Assembly: GCA_963734865.1 (NCBI GenBank)
Contig: CAVTIV010000004.1
Coordinates: 124,001 to 188,000 of the forward strand
From: CBDCUW01 sp963734865
GTDB taxonomy: Bacteria > Planctomycetota > Planctomycetia > Pirellulales > Pirellulaceae
Direction of reading: 5' to 3'
Length of the DNA: 64,000 bases
Under the pieces are notes generated by a model. The model ran no database searches. It was not told where the DNA came from and saw only the letters and a program-made list of their open reading frames with translations. Of this stretch, positions 35,967 through 44,287 are shown piece after piece. The first letter of the stretch is position 1. Each line of letters opens with the position of its first letter. The position numbers were made by a program, and so were the translations under genes.

Positions 35967-37856
35967 CTACTTCTCTAACCCCCGCTCGATCAATTCGGCT
36001 GGAAGCTTCCACAAGCGAAGTGTCTTATCCTCGCTGCCAGTCGCCAGCGTCGCACCGTCGGGAGCGAAAACGGCTGAGGTGACACCCGCCTTATGGTGCG
36101 CGATTGTCGGGTTGCGCTGGCCGGTCGCGACGTCCCAGAGGGTTACGGTTCCATTCCAGTCCGACGCCACCAGCAAGTGGCCGTCGGGCGAGAACGTGAC
36201 GCACAGCAACCAACTCGCGGACGCTCCCTTTTCACTGGTAAACGACTTCACAAGCGTGCCGTCTCGGAGGTTATAGAGATCGACGCTCCCAATGGTCTTG
36301 TCCGCGGACGAAGCTGCCGACTGACAAGCGATCGTTTCGCCATCGGGAGAGAAATCGGCTCGGAAGCGACCTGGGAAGATGCGAGTCAACTTACCCGTTG
36401 CCACGTCGTACAATTTCACCGGTCCGTTGTTCGAAGAAGTGGCCAGGTACTTGCCATCGACCGAGTACCTGACGAACGTGACCGGCTTGTCGTCGGAGAT
36501 GGACCGCACCAGGCTACTTCGCTCGACGTCCCAGAACTGGACTCCGCCGGATTCTTTTCCACCTCTTCCACCGTATCGTCCCCATTCGGTGATGCCTGCC
36601 GCCAAAATCCTGCCATCGGGGGAGAACGCCAACGGCGACAGGGGCTCGGCAGTGGTCCATTTTTGCGTGACTTTACCGGTCGCCGCGTCGCGCAACTGCA
36701 CTTCGCGGCCGATGATCGTCGCGAGCGACTTTCCGTCCGCTGTTCCGGCCATCCATCCGGCGCCAGCGACCGTTTCGGACCACCTCAGCTTTCCCGTCGC
36801 CATATCCCACTGGCACAGCTCGTTCGGATTTCGCTCCAACGGCGGGACCGATTCCGGATCCTGCATCAACGCAGTGATCGTCGTGCCCTGTCGATTCCAA
36901 ACGATTTGGGCGGGAACACGATCCCGAAGGACGCCATCGGCGAACGCGGGTGCGGAGTCGGGAGCAGCCGCGTCGGACGCTTTCGGTTTGCTGAGGCGTG
37001 GCGCCGTAATGACAATCCCCCGTTGAAAACCGTCGGGGACATTCAACGAGAACAGTCGGGCCTCCAGCGGCTCATTCCAGACGAACTCGTCGAACCGAAT
37101 TTCCGTCTCGGCTTTCGGGTCGGAATCGTGAATTACGATCTTCGCCGGCAGTTCACTTTCCATATCAACCCACACCAGCATCTCGCCACCTCCCTTGATG
37201 CTGAGCAGGTCCACGTTGCGGAGTCGATAGACGTCTGTCCGACGTCCCTTGAGAATCTCCTGGCCGACTTGCTCTGCGTCGTTCGATTTCGCACGTCGCA
37301 GTTGGTCGATAGGATTAGCGAACTCCCGCGCCAGGCTTGCATCGATCTCGGCCGACTGAGCCAGCTTGCGATGCATGTCCAGAAACAAGGCCTGCTTGCG
37401 GTCAAGGTCTCCCACCTGAATTAGCTTGCCGTCAAACTGTTCGAGACGCAGCCGATTGCCTTCGAGATACATCTGGCCGTCGATTTCCGGCTGCTGACCG
37501 AACCGCGTGGTCATCGTAAGACGCACCGAACGGGCAGCCTTCACCTTCTCAATCACCTGTGCAAAGGCTCGGCCGGTGGTGCGGTCCAGCAACAGGGGCA
37601 CCCCAGTCACCATGACCAGCAGCGCCGCAGCGATAGTCAGACCCCCGAGGACAACACGAGAGGTTTTCCATCCGCGATCGTGGGAGCCATGCATTTGCGG
37701 TTGGCTCACGATTGATGCTTTCGCCAACTGTTTGGCCCGCGATTTCACCCGTTGAATCGCATCTTCTGGGAGCGGTTCTACCAAAGTAGCCTGGAGCGCT
37801 GCTTCGAGACGTGGTTCTAGACTCTCGAAATCGTTGGGGATATGTTCGTCATTCAT
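35967..37856 (-). CDS. Membrane-anchored LolA-like/WD40-repeat protein paired with ECF sigma factor
   Basis: A 629-residue protein. A cytoplasmic N-terminus is followed by one membrane helix (about 68-90, VVLGGLTIAAALLVMVTGVPLLL). A LolA-like domain covers roughly residues 95-285 (VRLTMTTRFGQQPEIDGQMYLEGNRLRLEQFD, ending DVPDGF-like). A C-terminal WD40 propeller of about 300 residues follows (LAFSPDGRILAAGITEW, FSPDGETIACQ, FSPDGHLLVASDWNGTVTLWD, FAPDGATLATGSEDKTLRLWK). Its ATG overlaps the sigma stop by 4 bp. By position it should act as anti-sigma or sensor; that is inferred. Confidence 0.85.
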   Translation of the reverse strand: MNDEHIPNDFESLEPRLEAALQATLVEPLPEDAIQRVKSRAKQLAKASIVSQPQMHGSHDRGWKTSRVVLGGLTIAAALLVMVTGVPLLLDRTTGRAFAQVIEKVKAARSVRLTMTTRFGQQPEIDGQMYLEGNRLRLEQFDGKLIQVGDLDRKQALFLDMHRKLAQSAEIDASLAREFANPIDQLRRAKSNDAEQVGQEILKGRRTDVYRLRNVDLLSIKGGGEMLVWVDMESELPAKIVIHDSDPKAETEIRFDEFVWNEPLEARLFSLNVPDGFQRGIVITAPRLSKPKASDAAAPDSAPAFADGVLRDRVPAQIVWNRQGTTITALMQDPESVPPLERNPNELCQWDMATGKLRWSETVAGAGWMAGTADGKSLATIIGREVQLRDAATGKVTQKWTTAEPLSPLAFSPDGRILAAGITEWGRYGGRGGKESGGVQFWDVERSSLVRSISDDKPVTFVRYSVDGKYLATSSNNGPVKLYDVATGKLTRIFPGRFRADFSPDGETIACQSAASSADKTIGSVDLYNLRDGTLVKSFTSEKGASASWLLCVTFSPDGHLLVASDWNGTVTLWDVATGQRNPTIAHHKAGVTSAVFAPDGATLATGSEDKTLRLWKLPAELIERGLEK

Positions 37857-38362
37857 TTCGAATCTCCTTGGTTGAAGATGACCAGTTGCGTCGCCAAATG
37901 TTGACGCGACTTGTACATCGCCGTTGAGACGGCTTCGGGGGAAATTTCCAGAGCCGCGGAAACTTCGTCGCGCGACAGTTGCTCGAAGTGGACCATCACG
38001 AAGACCGTCGCCTGCTGGTCGGGTAGTTGAGCAATGGCCTTCCGCAGCCAGTCCGCCAACTCCGCAGCCGCGGCCTGCTCGAACGGCTCGATGGTCGAGA
38101 TCCGGTCAGATTCCCGCAGTTCTACGGACGGGCGATAGCGGCGCAGCCGATCGATGGACCGCAACGTCGCAATCCGCACGAGTAACCCCGTCCAACTCTG
38201 CACAGGGCCCGCCCTGTGCAACCGGAAGGCTTCGGTGAACACGTCCTGAGACACGTCCTCGGCATCCTGCACGGATCCCAAGATCCGCAGCGCCACTCGG
38301 AACACGCGTTTCGCGTGACGCCCAACAATCTGATCCCAGTCAGGCAATACATTATCAGCCAT
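37853..38362 (-). CDS. ECF-family RNA polymerase sigma factor
   Basis: A 169-residue ECF sigma factor. Region 2 is VFRVALRILGSVQDAEDVSQDVFTEAF, and region 4 is QLSRDEVSAALEISPEAVSTAMYKSRQHLATQL. The ATG at 38362 (MADNVLPDWDQIVGRH) has AAAAAGG upstream; a second in-frame ATG at 38386 is less likely. It is translationally coupled to the LolA/WD40 gene. Confidence 0.92.
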   Translation of the reverse strand: MADNVLPDWDQIVGRHAKRVFRVALRILGSVQDAEDVSQDVFTEAFRLHRAGPVQSWTGLLVRIATLRSIDRLRRYRPSVELRESDRISTIEPFEQAAAAELADWLRKAIAQLPDQQATVFVMVHFEQLSRDEVSAALEISPEAVSTAMYKSRQHLATQLVIFNQGDSK

Positions 38363-38512
38363 GCAAACTACCTTTTTGCGAGGCATGTCATCAGCCTCTA
38401 TAGGGTAGTCGCACCAGCCGTCTCCCCATGACCTGAAAATCCGAGTTGGATTGCGCCGGCATTCGTCTCTCCGATGTATCTCAATTTTTGCTCATTGAAG
38501 TATTTTCGTGAC

Positions 38513-38947
38513 TCAACCAATCGTATATACCCGCGAAACTGGACTACTGTCGGCGGGAAGCCTCCATCTCCTCAGCTGAGACCTTTCCATCTTTGTTATG
38601 CGTTTCATCAACTGTTCGCAGTCGTTGTTATCGATCGGGATCGAGGCATCTTCGGTGAACCGGTTAAGTGCGTTCCAGTGACGACGCACATACCCTGCCG
38701 CCAAGCCGAGTTTACTCTTGGGAAGAACCGATGGTGACTGCATCGCTTCGCTATCGAGGTACTCCGCAATCAAGTCAAGAACGTGACGTGATAAACTTTG
38801 ACGTCGCGCAAGACGCGCCACATCGTCAAGGTCCTTGATCTGGTCCTCCATCTCGTAAAGCATCCGAATCAACGATTCCAGCTTGGCCACTTGCTCCGGG
38901 AACGCTTTGCGGCACTCGTCGATCTTGCGGCGCACATGATTCCCCAA
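38513..38947 (-). pseudogene. IS66 transposase (TnpC), C-terminal fragment
   Basis: This fragment carries an IS66-type transposase end, including KLGLAAGYVRRHWNALNRFTEDASIPIDNNDCEQLMKRI. Similarity stops there, short of the normal terminus. The first ~350 residues of the roughly 500-residue transposase are absent between 38948 and tnpB, so an internal deletion removed most of the catalytic domain. It is non-functional. Confidence 0.85.
38544..38600 (-). pseudogene. EF-hand protein C-terminal fragment at the IS66 junction
   Basis: In one minus-strand frame, 38544-38600 codes NKDGKVSAEEMEASRRQ followed by TAG. It has an EF-hand-like loop start and looks like the end of a secreted EF-hand protein. 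It abuts the point where IS66 transposase similarity ends (KRI, about 38600), so it marks the host sequence behind the truncated insertion element. Confidence 0.5.
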
Positions 38948-38969
38948 AAAGATCGGCTTACTTGCAAAT

Positions 38970-39007
38970 AAAAACCGGCCCGGAAGAGTCGTCTTCCGAG
39001 CCGGTCG
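38970..39007 (-). terminator. Hairpin terminator behind tnpB
   Basis: Read on the minus strand, ACCGGCTCGGAAGA and TCTTCCGGGCCGGT form a near-perfect 14-bp stem around a 4-base loop, followed by TTTTTATTT. It lies 37 bp after the tnpB stop, inside the internally deleted element. Confidence 0.75.
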
Positions 39008-39043
39008 TTGGGAACATAAATGGGAACGAAGTTTGCCGCCGAG

Positions 39044-39397
39044 TTACGCGACCTTCATTCTCTTGCGTCTTGCTTTAGCCGATTCCAGTGAGACGCCGGC
39101 GATCCACATCGCCAACTCGACGCGGTCAATTTTTACGTGGGACGCGTCGGCTTGCGGTTTCGGCAATTCAACGGTTCCCTGTTCGAGCCTGCGGTACCAC
39201 AACGTCAATCCGCCGGTTTCCCACCACAGGGCTTTGATGCGATCCTGCTTTCGGTTAACAAACAGGAACAACGATCCGTCAGTGACGTTCCTGCCCAGCG
39301 AAGTGGTGACGATGCCGGTCAGCTCGTCGAAGCCTTTTCGGAAATCGACCGGCCCCGTGCACAGATAGATCGGCGCGGATGAGGGCAGTCCAATCAT
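39044..39397 (-). CDS. tnpB: IS66 Orf2 family protein TnpB
   Basis: A 117-residue protein with the IS66 Orf2 signature: PIYLCTGPVDFRKGFDELTGIV, GSLFLFVNRKQDRIKALWWETGGLTLWYRRLEQGTVELP. It is intact. It overlaps the tnpA end by 4 bp, the usual IS66 arrangement. Its function in transposition is unclear in the family. Confidence 0.95.
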   Translation of the reverse strand: MIGLPSSAPIYLCTGPVDFRKGFDELTGIVTTSLGRNVTDGSLFLFVNRKQDRIKALWWETGGLTLWYRRLEQGTVELPKPQADASHVKIDRVELAMWIAGVSLESAKARRKRMKVA

Positions 39398-39729
39398 GAG
39401 CGATCTTCCGGTTGCTTATCGGACATGGGCTCGGTCGGCGCTTCGACCCGGATACGAATCCCGCCGGGAAGTTCGATGGTGGCCAGTGCTCCGGACGGGT
39501 TGTCAGGCTGCTCGGCTTGGCCGGCGAGGGCCATGGGCAAGAATGCAGCGGGCGGCCTCGCTGTCGTTGGTTCGACCCCGGTTGCCGCTCTCCGCAGTTT
39601 GCCTCGCCAGTAATAGTAGGCTGGCTGGGAAACGCCTTCGGCGGCACAGAACGCCGCGACGGTGGTGACGGCCGAATCGAAACGCTGCAAACGCTCCGAC
39701 CAGGATTCGACGGTCTCGGATTTGGACAT
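39394..39729 (-). CDS. tnpA: IS66 accessory protein TnpA
   Basis: A 111-residue protein, MSKSETVESWSERLQRFDSA, with a helix-turn-helix-like VAAFCAAEGVSQPAYYYWRGKLRRA and a C-terminal IELPGGIRIRVEAP strand, as in IS66 Orf1 proteins. The ATG at 39729 is favoured over 39759 because the family starts there. It is followed by tnpB with overlap. Confidence 0.9.
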   Translation of the reverse strand: MSKSETVESWSERLQRFDSAVTTVAAFCAAEGVSQPAYYYWRGKLRRAATGVEPTTARPPAAFLPMALAGQAEQPDNPSGALATIELPGGIRIRVEAPTEPMSDKQPEDRS

Positions 39730-39809
39730 GGGTTTTCTCCGTAGGGTGAAACGAAACAAAACCCACCACGCTAACCCACGCGCCTACAACGGTTCTGGTG
39801 TACGGTTAC

Positions 39810-40014
39810 TCGAAAACAGGGGCACAAGATCGCTGTCGTTCTCGGCCATCCCGAGTTCTATCCACGCTTTGGATTCTCTGCGGAACTCGCACAGCCTTTG
39901 GAGTCACCGTTGGGAGGCGGTGACGCATGGATGGCGATGGAGCTTGAGTCAGGTGCTTTGGATGGCATCAACGGACGAGTAGAATACCCGCCACCGTTCA
40001 TGATGTTTGAGTAG
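39810..40014 (+). pseudogene. GNAT acetyltransferase, C-terminal fragment
   Basis: Directly after the IS66 end the plus strand codes RKQGHKIAVVLGHPEFYPRFGFSAELAQP, the typical final third of YhbS-like GNAT proteins, ending FMMFE and TAG (40012-40014). The N-terminal two thirds are absent from the window, so the IS66 insertion was followed by a deletion. Confidence 0.75.
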
Positions 40015-40028
40015 CTGTGGTTTCGTCG

Positions 40029-40742
40029 CTACCACACGCCCGGAATCAGCTTGTACCGAACCCTCGTTGCGTATTCCTTGTACCCGCTCAATTCTTCCTG
40101 CAACGTGTGATCCTCCCACTGGGTCCGCACGATCAACACCATTGAGGCAACAGCGGCAGGAATCAATGCCCACAAAGAACCCAACGATAGCGACATGCCA
40201 ATTGCATGAAGAATCCCCCCGACATAACCGGGATGTCGAGCAATTGCATAGGGGCCGGTGTCGATCACCGAATGCCCCCGCTCCGTTTGAATCCGCACGG
40301 TGACTTCAAAGAACTTGTTCACGCCTTCGGCCCAAGTGACGATTCCAATCCCGGCAAGCAGCAAAGCGTAGCCAACACCGCAAACCCACCAAGAGACCGG
40401 GAACCAGTGGAACCGGCCATCATCCAAAGCCGCCACGAGTAAGACAGCCGACATCGCTGGAAAGTAAAGGCTGAGCAGAATCTTGTCCCATCCTTTCGTT
40501 CCTTCGTGGAAGCGACTTCTAGCGACGATGACTTCTGGATTTACACGATGAAGAACAAGAAACACCGCTGAAATGACGCCAATCAGAACGAAGACGAACA
40601 GCCAGCCCTTCGGCCACGCCCATGTGCCAGCAGGCAGAAACATAAACAGGGCGATGAACACAGGCAGGCAAACTAGTCGCAGCACCAGACTGCGGCGATT
40701 GATTCCTCGTGGCGGATTGTCCGAGCCGCTGGCAGCAGTCAT
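40029..40742 (-). CDS. Isoprenylcysteine carboxyl methyltransferase-like membrane protein
   Basis: A 237-residue protein with about five membrane helices and the C-terminal signature ICMT/phospholipid-methyltransferase proteins share: VIDTGPYAIARHPGYVGG...EEELSGYKEYATRVRYKLIPGVW. The substrate is unknown; many bacterial members methylate lipids or small thiols. It overlaps the preceding SRPBCC frame by 4 bp, so it was the second gene of an operon whose first gene is broken. Confidence 0.85.
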   Translation of the reverse strand: MTAASGSDNPPRGINRRSLVLRLVCLPVFIALFMFLPAGTWAWPKGWLFVFVLIGVISAVFLVLHRVNPEVIVARSRFHEGTKGWDKILLSLYFPAMSAVLLVAALDDGRFHWFPVSWWVCGVGYALLLAGIGIVTWAEGVNKFFEVTVRIQTERGHSVIDTGPYAIARHPGYVGGILHAIGMSLSLGSLWALIPAAVASMVLIVRTQWEDHTLQEELSGYKEYATRVRYKLIPGVW

Positions 40743-41328
40743 GAGTCGTTCCCCTGTTCGACTCGCCTTTTGATCCCTAGCAACATTTTTCGCTCCATAA
40801 TGAAATGGGCGGGTTCGATGAACAGCAGATTCCGAAGAGAACTGGCAAAGCTCACTTTCGGATCGACGCTAACCCGGACAATGAGCCGAGTGTGCTGGTC
40901 GGACTTCTCTTCAAGAACGAATGCCCAAACGAAATTGAGATCATCGGTCGTCTCCGGGGAGGCGATAGGCAATCCAAGATTTCTCGGTGCTGTCTCAGTT
41001 GGCGTTGTTTCGTTCGGCTGTCCACCTTGAGATGGGACACAATTGGCGAGAACGAGTGCTCGATTCTTTTCGATGACATGTACGAACATTGAGTGTTTGG
41101 GGTGGAGTCGGACAGGTTCACCGATCTGCAAGTGTTGAAATTCTGGGACAATTTGGTCTGCATTTTGTATTTGGCAACCGATCAGATTCTCCAGCCAAGC
41201 GGCAGTGAACCTTGTACTTCTTCAACCGTCGCTCCCCACTGCAAATGCCACGGACGGATGACAGCGGCATAAACCACGACGATAAGCAGGATCGCCAGAA
41301 TCACTCCCAGTGCGATGAACCCAGACAT
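40739..41328 (-). pseudogene. Membrane-anchored SRPBCC protein with internal deletion
   Basis: ATG 41328 opens MSGFIALGVILAILLIVVVY then RPWHLQWGATVEEVQG, a recognised planctomycete SRPBCC start. At about 41200 the frame breaks. The downstream coding frame resumes with AAWLENLIGCQIQNADQIVPEFQ and ends FIEPAHFIMERKMLLGIK. Relatives have roughly 40 more residues between these blocks, so a deletion that is not a multiple of three removed them. The intact-looking ORF starting at 41131 is only the C-terminal part. Confidence 0.75.
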
Positions 41329-41331
41329 CTT

Positions 41332-41931
41332 CTAATCCCCTTCTTCCAGCGTCTCGAAGCCCTCTCGGATAATCAAGACGGCAATCACCAGTGCAGCTAC
41401 CGAGTCGATCCACCATAGCCGCCAGATGTAGAAGGTTCCCAATCCGATCAACAGAGCCACGGAGAGCATCAGACAGGCCAGCGTCTCCTTCGAGTCGGCC
41501 ACGAGGCTGCGACTGCCGATGGCTTTTCCGAGCCGATACTTCAGAACGAAGAGCAGCGGCATGACGATGATCGAGGCAATCGCCAACCCGATCCCGATGA
41601 GGCTGGTCTCCGGGGCTTCCTGCTGGTACAGGGCGTAACCGGCGTCAAGAATGATGTAGCCACCGAGGACGAAGAATGAGAAAGCGACGAGTCGGGCGGC
41701 TCGTTCCTCCACTTGCTCGAACTCCTCCTCGTCGGCGGCGGGATCGAACTTCCAGAACCTCCAGACCATCATCATGCCAGACAAGGACTCGACGAAGCTG
41801 TCGAGCCCGAATCCCAAGAGAGCGTTGCTGCCCGAGAGCGTAGCCCCCAGCATCGCCATGCTACCTTCAACGATGTTGTAAGCGACCGTGAAGAAGGCTA
41901 GGGCAAGTGCTTTTGATCTCGTGGAAGGCAT
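41332..41931 (-). CDS. Cation diffusion facilitator-like transporter
   Basis: A 199-residue protein with five or six membrane helices. GFGLDSFVESLSG and LVADSKETL carry the Asp/Ser-type metal-site residues seen in CDF proteins, and the latter region WIDSVAALVIAVLIIREG is typical. There is no C-terminal cytoplasmic dimerisation domain. It is most like the short cation transporters of the CDF superfamily. It lies 3 bp upstream of the broken SRPBCC gene on the same strand, probably as the first gene of that operon. Metal specificity cannot be told. Confidence 0.8.
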   Translation of the reverse strand: MPSTRSKALALAFFTVAYNIVEGSMAMLGATLSGSNALLGFGLDSFVESLSGMMMVWRFWKFDPAADEEEFEQVEERAARLVAFSFFVLGGYIILDAGYALYQQEAPETSLIGIGLAIASIIVMPLLFVLKYRLGKAIGSRSLVADSKETLACLMLSVALLIGLGTFYIWRLWWIDSVAALVIAVLIIREGFETLEEGD

Positions 41932-42050
41932 TTCGTGGGGATCATGATTGCAACAGGTTGGGCTGGTTCATTCTGTCGATTTTAACGGCGTTTCTTCCGA
42001 ACTTGCCCACCGTACCTCTTGTCTGACGAATTAGTCCATCGGCCCTCCCG

Positions 42051-42082
42051 GTTGTTCACCACCGGGTGGGCCCTTCGTGTTG
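42051..42082. terminator. Strong hairpin upstream of pth2
   Basis: GGCCCTCCCGGT and ACCGGGTGGGCC (about 42051-42082) form a near-perfect stem with one central mismatch and an 8-base loop. There is no long T-tract. It may be a bidirectional transcription barrier or an mRNA structure in the pth2 leader. Confidence 0.45.
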
Positions 42083-42123
42083 GTAGAATGCAGGCTCGAC
42101 TTCCAGAAGAAAGTTTTGACGGC

Positions 42124-42519
42124 GTGAGTGAAGATCCCAAAAGAATCAAGCAGGTTATCGTGATGCGGCACGACCTGAAGATGCGTCGTGGCAAGCAAAT
42201 CGCTCAAGGTGCCCATGCTTCGATGTCGTTCATCTGCCGTCGATTGCAGAAGCGGGGCTCAGTTTCACTGGATGACTTTTCAGAGGTCGAGCGTGCATGG
42301 CTGACCGGAGCGTTCGCCAAAGTATGTTGCCGAGTGGACAGCGAAGAAGAGTTGATGAGAATACACGACGAGGCCCTCGCCGCTGGCCATGAAGTCCACC
42401 TGATCACCGACAGTGGCAAGACCGAATTTCACGGTGAACCGACTCGGACCTGTCTTGCGATCGGCCCCGACGACGCCGAGAAGATCGACGAGATCACCGG
42501 CTCATTACAATTGTTGTAA
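42124..42519 (+). CDS. Peptidyl-tRNA hydrolase 2 family protein
   Basis: The 131-residue product from the GTG at 42124 shows the Pth2 fold: KQVIVMRHDLKMRRGKQIAQGAHASM, then ...AKVCCRVDSEEELMRIHDEALAAGHEVHLITDSGKTEF and TCLAIGPDDAEKIDEITGSL. Pth2 hydrolyses peptidyl-tRNA and is common in archaea and scattered in bacteria. A start at the upstream ATG (42088) would add 12 residues. It is one of the intact genes within the decayed zone. Confidence 0.88.
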   Translation: MSEDPKRIKQVIVMRHDLKMRRGKQIAQGAHASMSFICRRLQKRGSVSLDDFSEVERAWLTGAFAKVCCRVDSEEELMRIHDEALAAGHEVHLITDSGKTEFHGEPTRTCLAIGPDDAEKIDEITGSLQLL

Positions 42520-42529
42520 AGAGAGACGC

Positions 42530-42842
42530 ATGAAGCTCATCAAGATCGGCGAAACCGCCTTCGAGATCGAGTCCCGCCATCATGATCGGCACAGCGTCGC
42601 TGGCCACTGGGCCGATGGCTCCGAGTGCAGTGATCGGTATTTTGTGGACGGTGATGACCGTTTGCTTCGAGTTCGGTTTCTTTCACTTTGTAGCGGCAGT
42701 CCCGTGGGAGAAACTGCTTGCAGATTACAACATCCTCGCCGGTCGGCTATGGTTGCTGGTCTTGCTGACGACTTTGTTCGGTCCTCCCACGATTGGTGCA
42801 ATATTGAGCCGACGAACCGGTGACGGACAGGGGCAGACTTGA
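42530..42842 (+). pseudogene. Two fused gene fragments: MKLIKIGET start and a membrane protein end
   Basis: ATG 42530 (MKLIKIGETAFEIE) with an AGAGAGACG upstream looks like the start of a small protein. About 15 codons later the protein-like signal moves to the frame of 42582-42842, which codes PSAVIGILWTVMTVCFEFGFFHFV and PWEKLLADYNILAGRLWLLVLL. That is the C-terminal half of a small membrane protein with three helices. A junction lies near 42577. Confidence 0.5.
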
Positions 42843-42845
42843 ATC

Positions 42846-43143
42846 ATGTTGCCCTTCACGACCGAAGAGTTCCTTGGCGTCTTTGAGCGGTACAACGAAT
42901 CCGTTTGGCCAATGCAAGTCGTCCTGTTTCTAGTGGGATTGGCGATAGTGGGCCTCGCTCTGTCCCGACAGCGTGTCGCTGGACGAGCTATCGCCGTTCT
43001 GCTTGGCATCCTTTGGCTCTGGGTGGGAGCCGCTTATCACCTCGGGTTCTTCAGCCGCATCAACCCAGCCGCCTATGGCTTCGCCGTGCTGTGCATCGTG
43101 CAAGCAATTCTCCTTCTGCACGTTGCTGCGAAGAATAGTTGGG
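42846..43143 (+). pseudogene. DUF6064 membrane protein, 3'-truncated
   Basis: ATG 42846 opens MLPFTTEEFLGVFERYNESVWPMQV, the standard DUF6064 start, with helices up to about residue 95 (FAVLCIVQAILLLHVAAKNS). From about 43143 the frame runs on to 43478 but reads antisense to a cupin fragment and has no membrane character. Complete family members have roughly twice as many helices. Confidence 0.75.
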
Positions 43144-43151
43144 AGCTTCGT

Positions 43152-43440
43152 TCACACTTTGACTCGTCGGTGGCTGTTGGGGTGATTCTCGTTGGCTGCC
43201 ATCTGAATCCACGTTCCCGGCTTTCCTGCCACTGCCTCTTCGCCGACAGTCAGTTCTGCTTCGCCCTTGATGATTTGAATGATTGCTGGCAGCGGGGCGA
43301 CGTGTTCTTTGAGGCCGTCGCCAGCAGCAAAAGGCGAACAATACAACTTTTGTATTGTCGTCGTCGGTCAGGACGATGCTTTGTTTGCCAGACTCAGGCG
43401 GCTAAAGTTCGTCAGCAAGTTGGCGGATTTGGAAGATGTC
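43152..43440 (-). pseudogene. Cupin gene with two frameshifts and an altered end
   Basis: Reconstructed across frames it reads SANLLTNFSRL, PESGKQSIVLTDDDNTKVVLFAF, AAGDGLKEHVAPLPAIIQIIKGEAELTVG and GTWIQMAANE. One break lies at a T-run (A-run 43329-43332 on plus), the other near 43404. The end NSHRRVKV differs from the intact pattern of relatives. It is a paralogue of the cupin at 43966-44287. Confidence 0.6.
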
Positions 43441-43458
43441 AGTGGTCGTGGTTCGCCT

Positions 43459-43944
43459 CTAATGTTGCGGTACTTTGATCTCGACACCGTAGCGATGTGC
43501 AGCTTCCAGCAGTTTTTCAATGTCGGTCTGAGTCGGTGGTGGTGCTGTCTCGGCATCTTCGGCGAGCGGTTGGCCAACCTCGAAGAACATCTCCTCCAGT
43601 CCGGCTGGAGCAAGGGTGATCAACAGGCGAGCGGTTTTGTCACTCTCGTTCTTGAAGCAATGCAGGCTGCCAACGGGCATGTTCAAAAATGTGCCTTCAC
43701 CTGCGACAAAACGGTCGTCTCCAAGTTGGAACGTCATCTCACCTTCGAGAACCAAGAACGATTCTTCCTCTCGGCTGTGGATGTGCGGAGGTGGCCCGCT
43801 GCCGGGAGGCACAATGGCCTCGAACGTGGCATACTGGCCGCCCGTCTCCTCTCCCGTGGCAAGAAATCGGTACACGTCGCCGACAATGGCGATCCTTCGA
43901 CCTTCTCCGGGCTTTCGTATGGTTGCTGGATGGGTCATGGTCAT
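43459..43944 (-). CDS. Cupin-domain protein (quercetinase-like)
   Basis: A 161-residue protein with an intact cupin: GSGPPPHIHSREEESFLVLEGEMTFQLG carries the metal ligands HxHxxxxE, and VAGEGTFLNMPVGSLHCFKN supplies the second motif. It ends in a helical tail (TDIEKLLEAAHRYGVEI). The start may be ATG 43944 or the second Met two codons on. It is flanked on both sides by broken cupin genes on the same strand. Confidence 0.87.
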   Translation of the reverse strand: MTMTHPATIRKPGEGRRIAIVGDVYRFLATGEETGGQYATFEAIVPPGSGPPPHIHSREEESFLVLEGEMTFQLGDDRFVAGEGTFLNMPVGSLHCFKNESDKTARLLITLAPAGLEEMFFEVGQPLAEDAETAPPPTQTDIEKLLEAAHRYGVEIKVPQH

Positions 43945-43965
43945 CAGATCGAATCCTTGTAACGG

Positions 43966-44287
43966 CTAATTCTTCAGCAACAGCAGCAACATGACTACGG
44001 GCGTCTTGGTCTTCACGCTGTGCTTCAATTCCGGCGACATGAGAATCCACGTACCTGCCTGCGCCTCGACAGTCTCGTCACCGAGAGTCAGCGTGGCTTC
44101 ACCTGCTAATGAAGTGCAGGACTGCAGGCATGGACGCCGTGTGCTCGGACAGTTCCTCGCCTTGCCCAAAACCGAAGATCACCGCCTTCACATTGTCATC
44201 ATTGAAAAGCGTCCGGGTGAGAATGCCGTCCTCCGGTGGCACGACTTCTTTGGCAAGATCAACGATGTGCGTGTAGCTTTGGCTCAT
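43966..44287 (-). pseudogene. Cupin gene with +1 frameshift
   Basis: ATG 44287 opens MSQSYTHIVDLAKEVVPPEDG...GEELSEHTASMPAVLHFIS. The frame then hits a stop after one extra base near 44102-44106. The continuation GEATLTLGDETVEAQAGTWILM...KTPVVMLLLLLKN is one frame over. Repaired it is a normal 106-residue small cupin. Its start directly abuts the GyrI-like gene stop. Confidence 0.75.

Larger units (their letters stand above)
38590..39809 (-). mobile_element. IS66-family element remnant
   Basis: The order on the minus strand is inverted-repeat-like end (GTAACCGTACACCAGAACC, complement of 39791-39809), tnpA, tnpB, terminator, then a C-terminal tnpC fragment. The other end is missing. The element interrupts a GNAT gene at 39810 and joins an EF-hand remnant at about 38600. 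With most of tnpC deleted it cannot move by itself. Confidence 0.8.

Noticed and set aside
36093..37424. Plus-strand ORF of 443 codons opposite the LolA/WD40 gene
   Set aside because: Shadow frame rich in Arg/Pro without domains; the WD40 frame is coupled to the sigma gene.
41974..42001. Fourth ECF42-like site TGTCGATT before pth2
   Set aside because: Spacing to the next CGA is 18 instead of 17 bp and it reads CGAA, so it does not fit the pattern of the other three; kept out of the promoter list.
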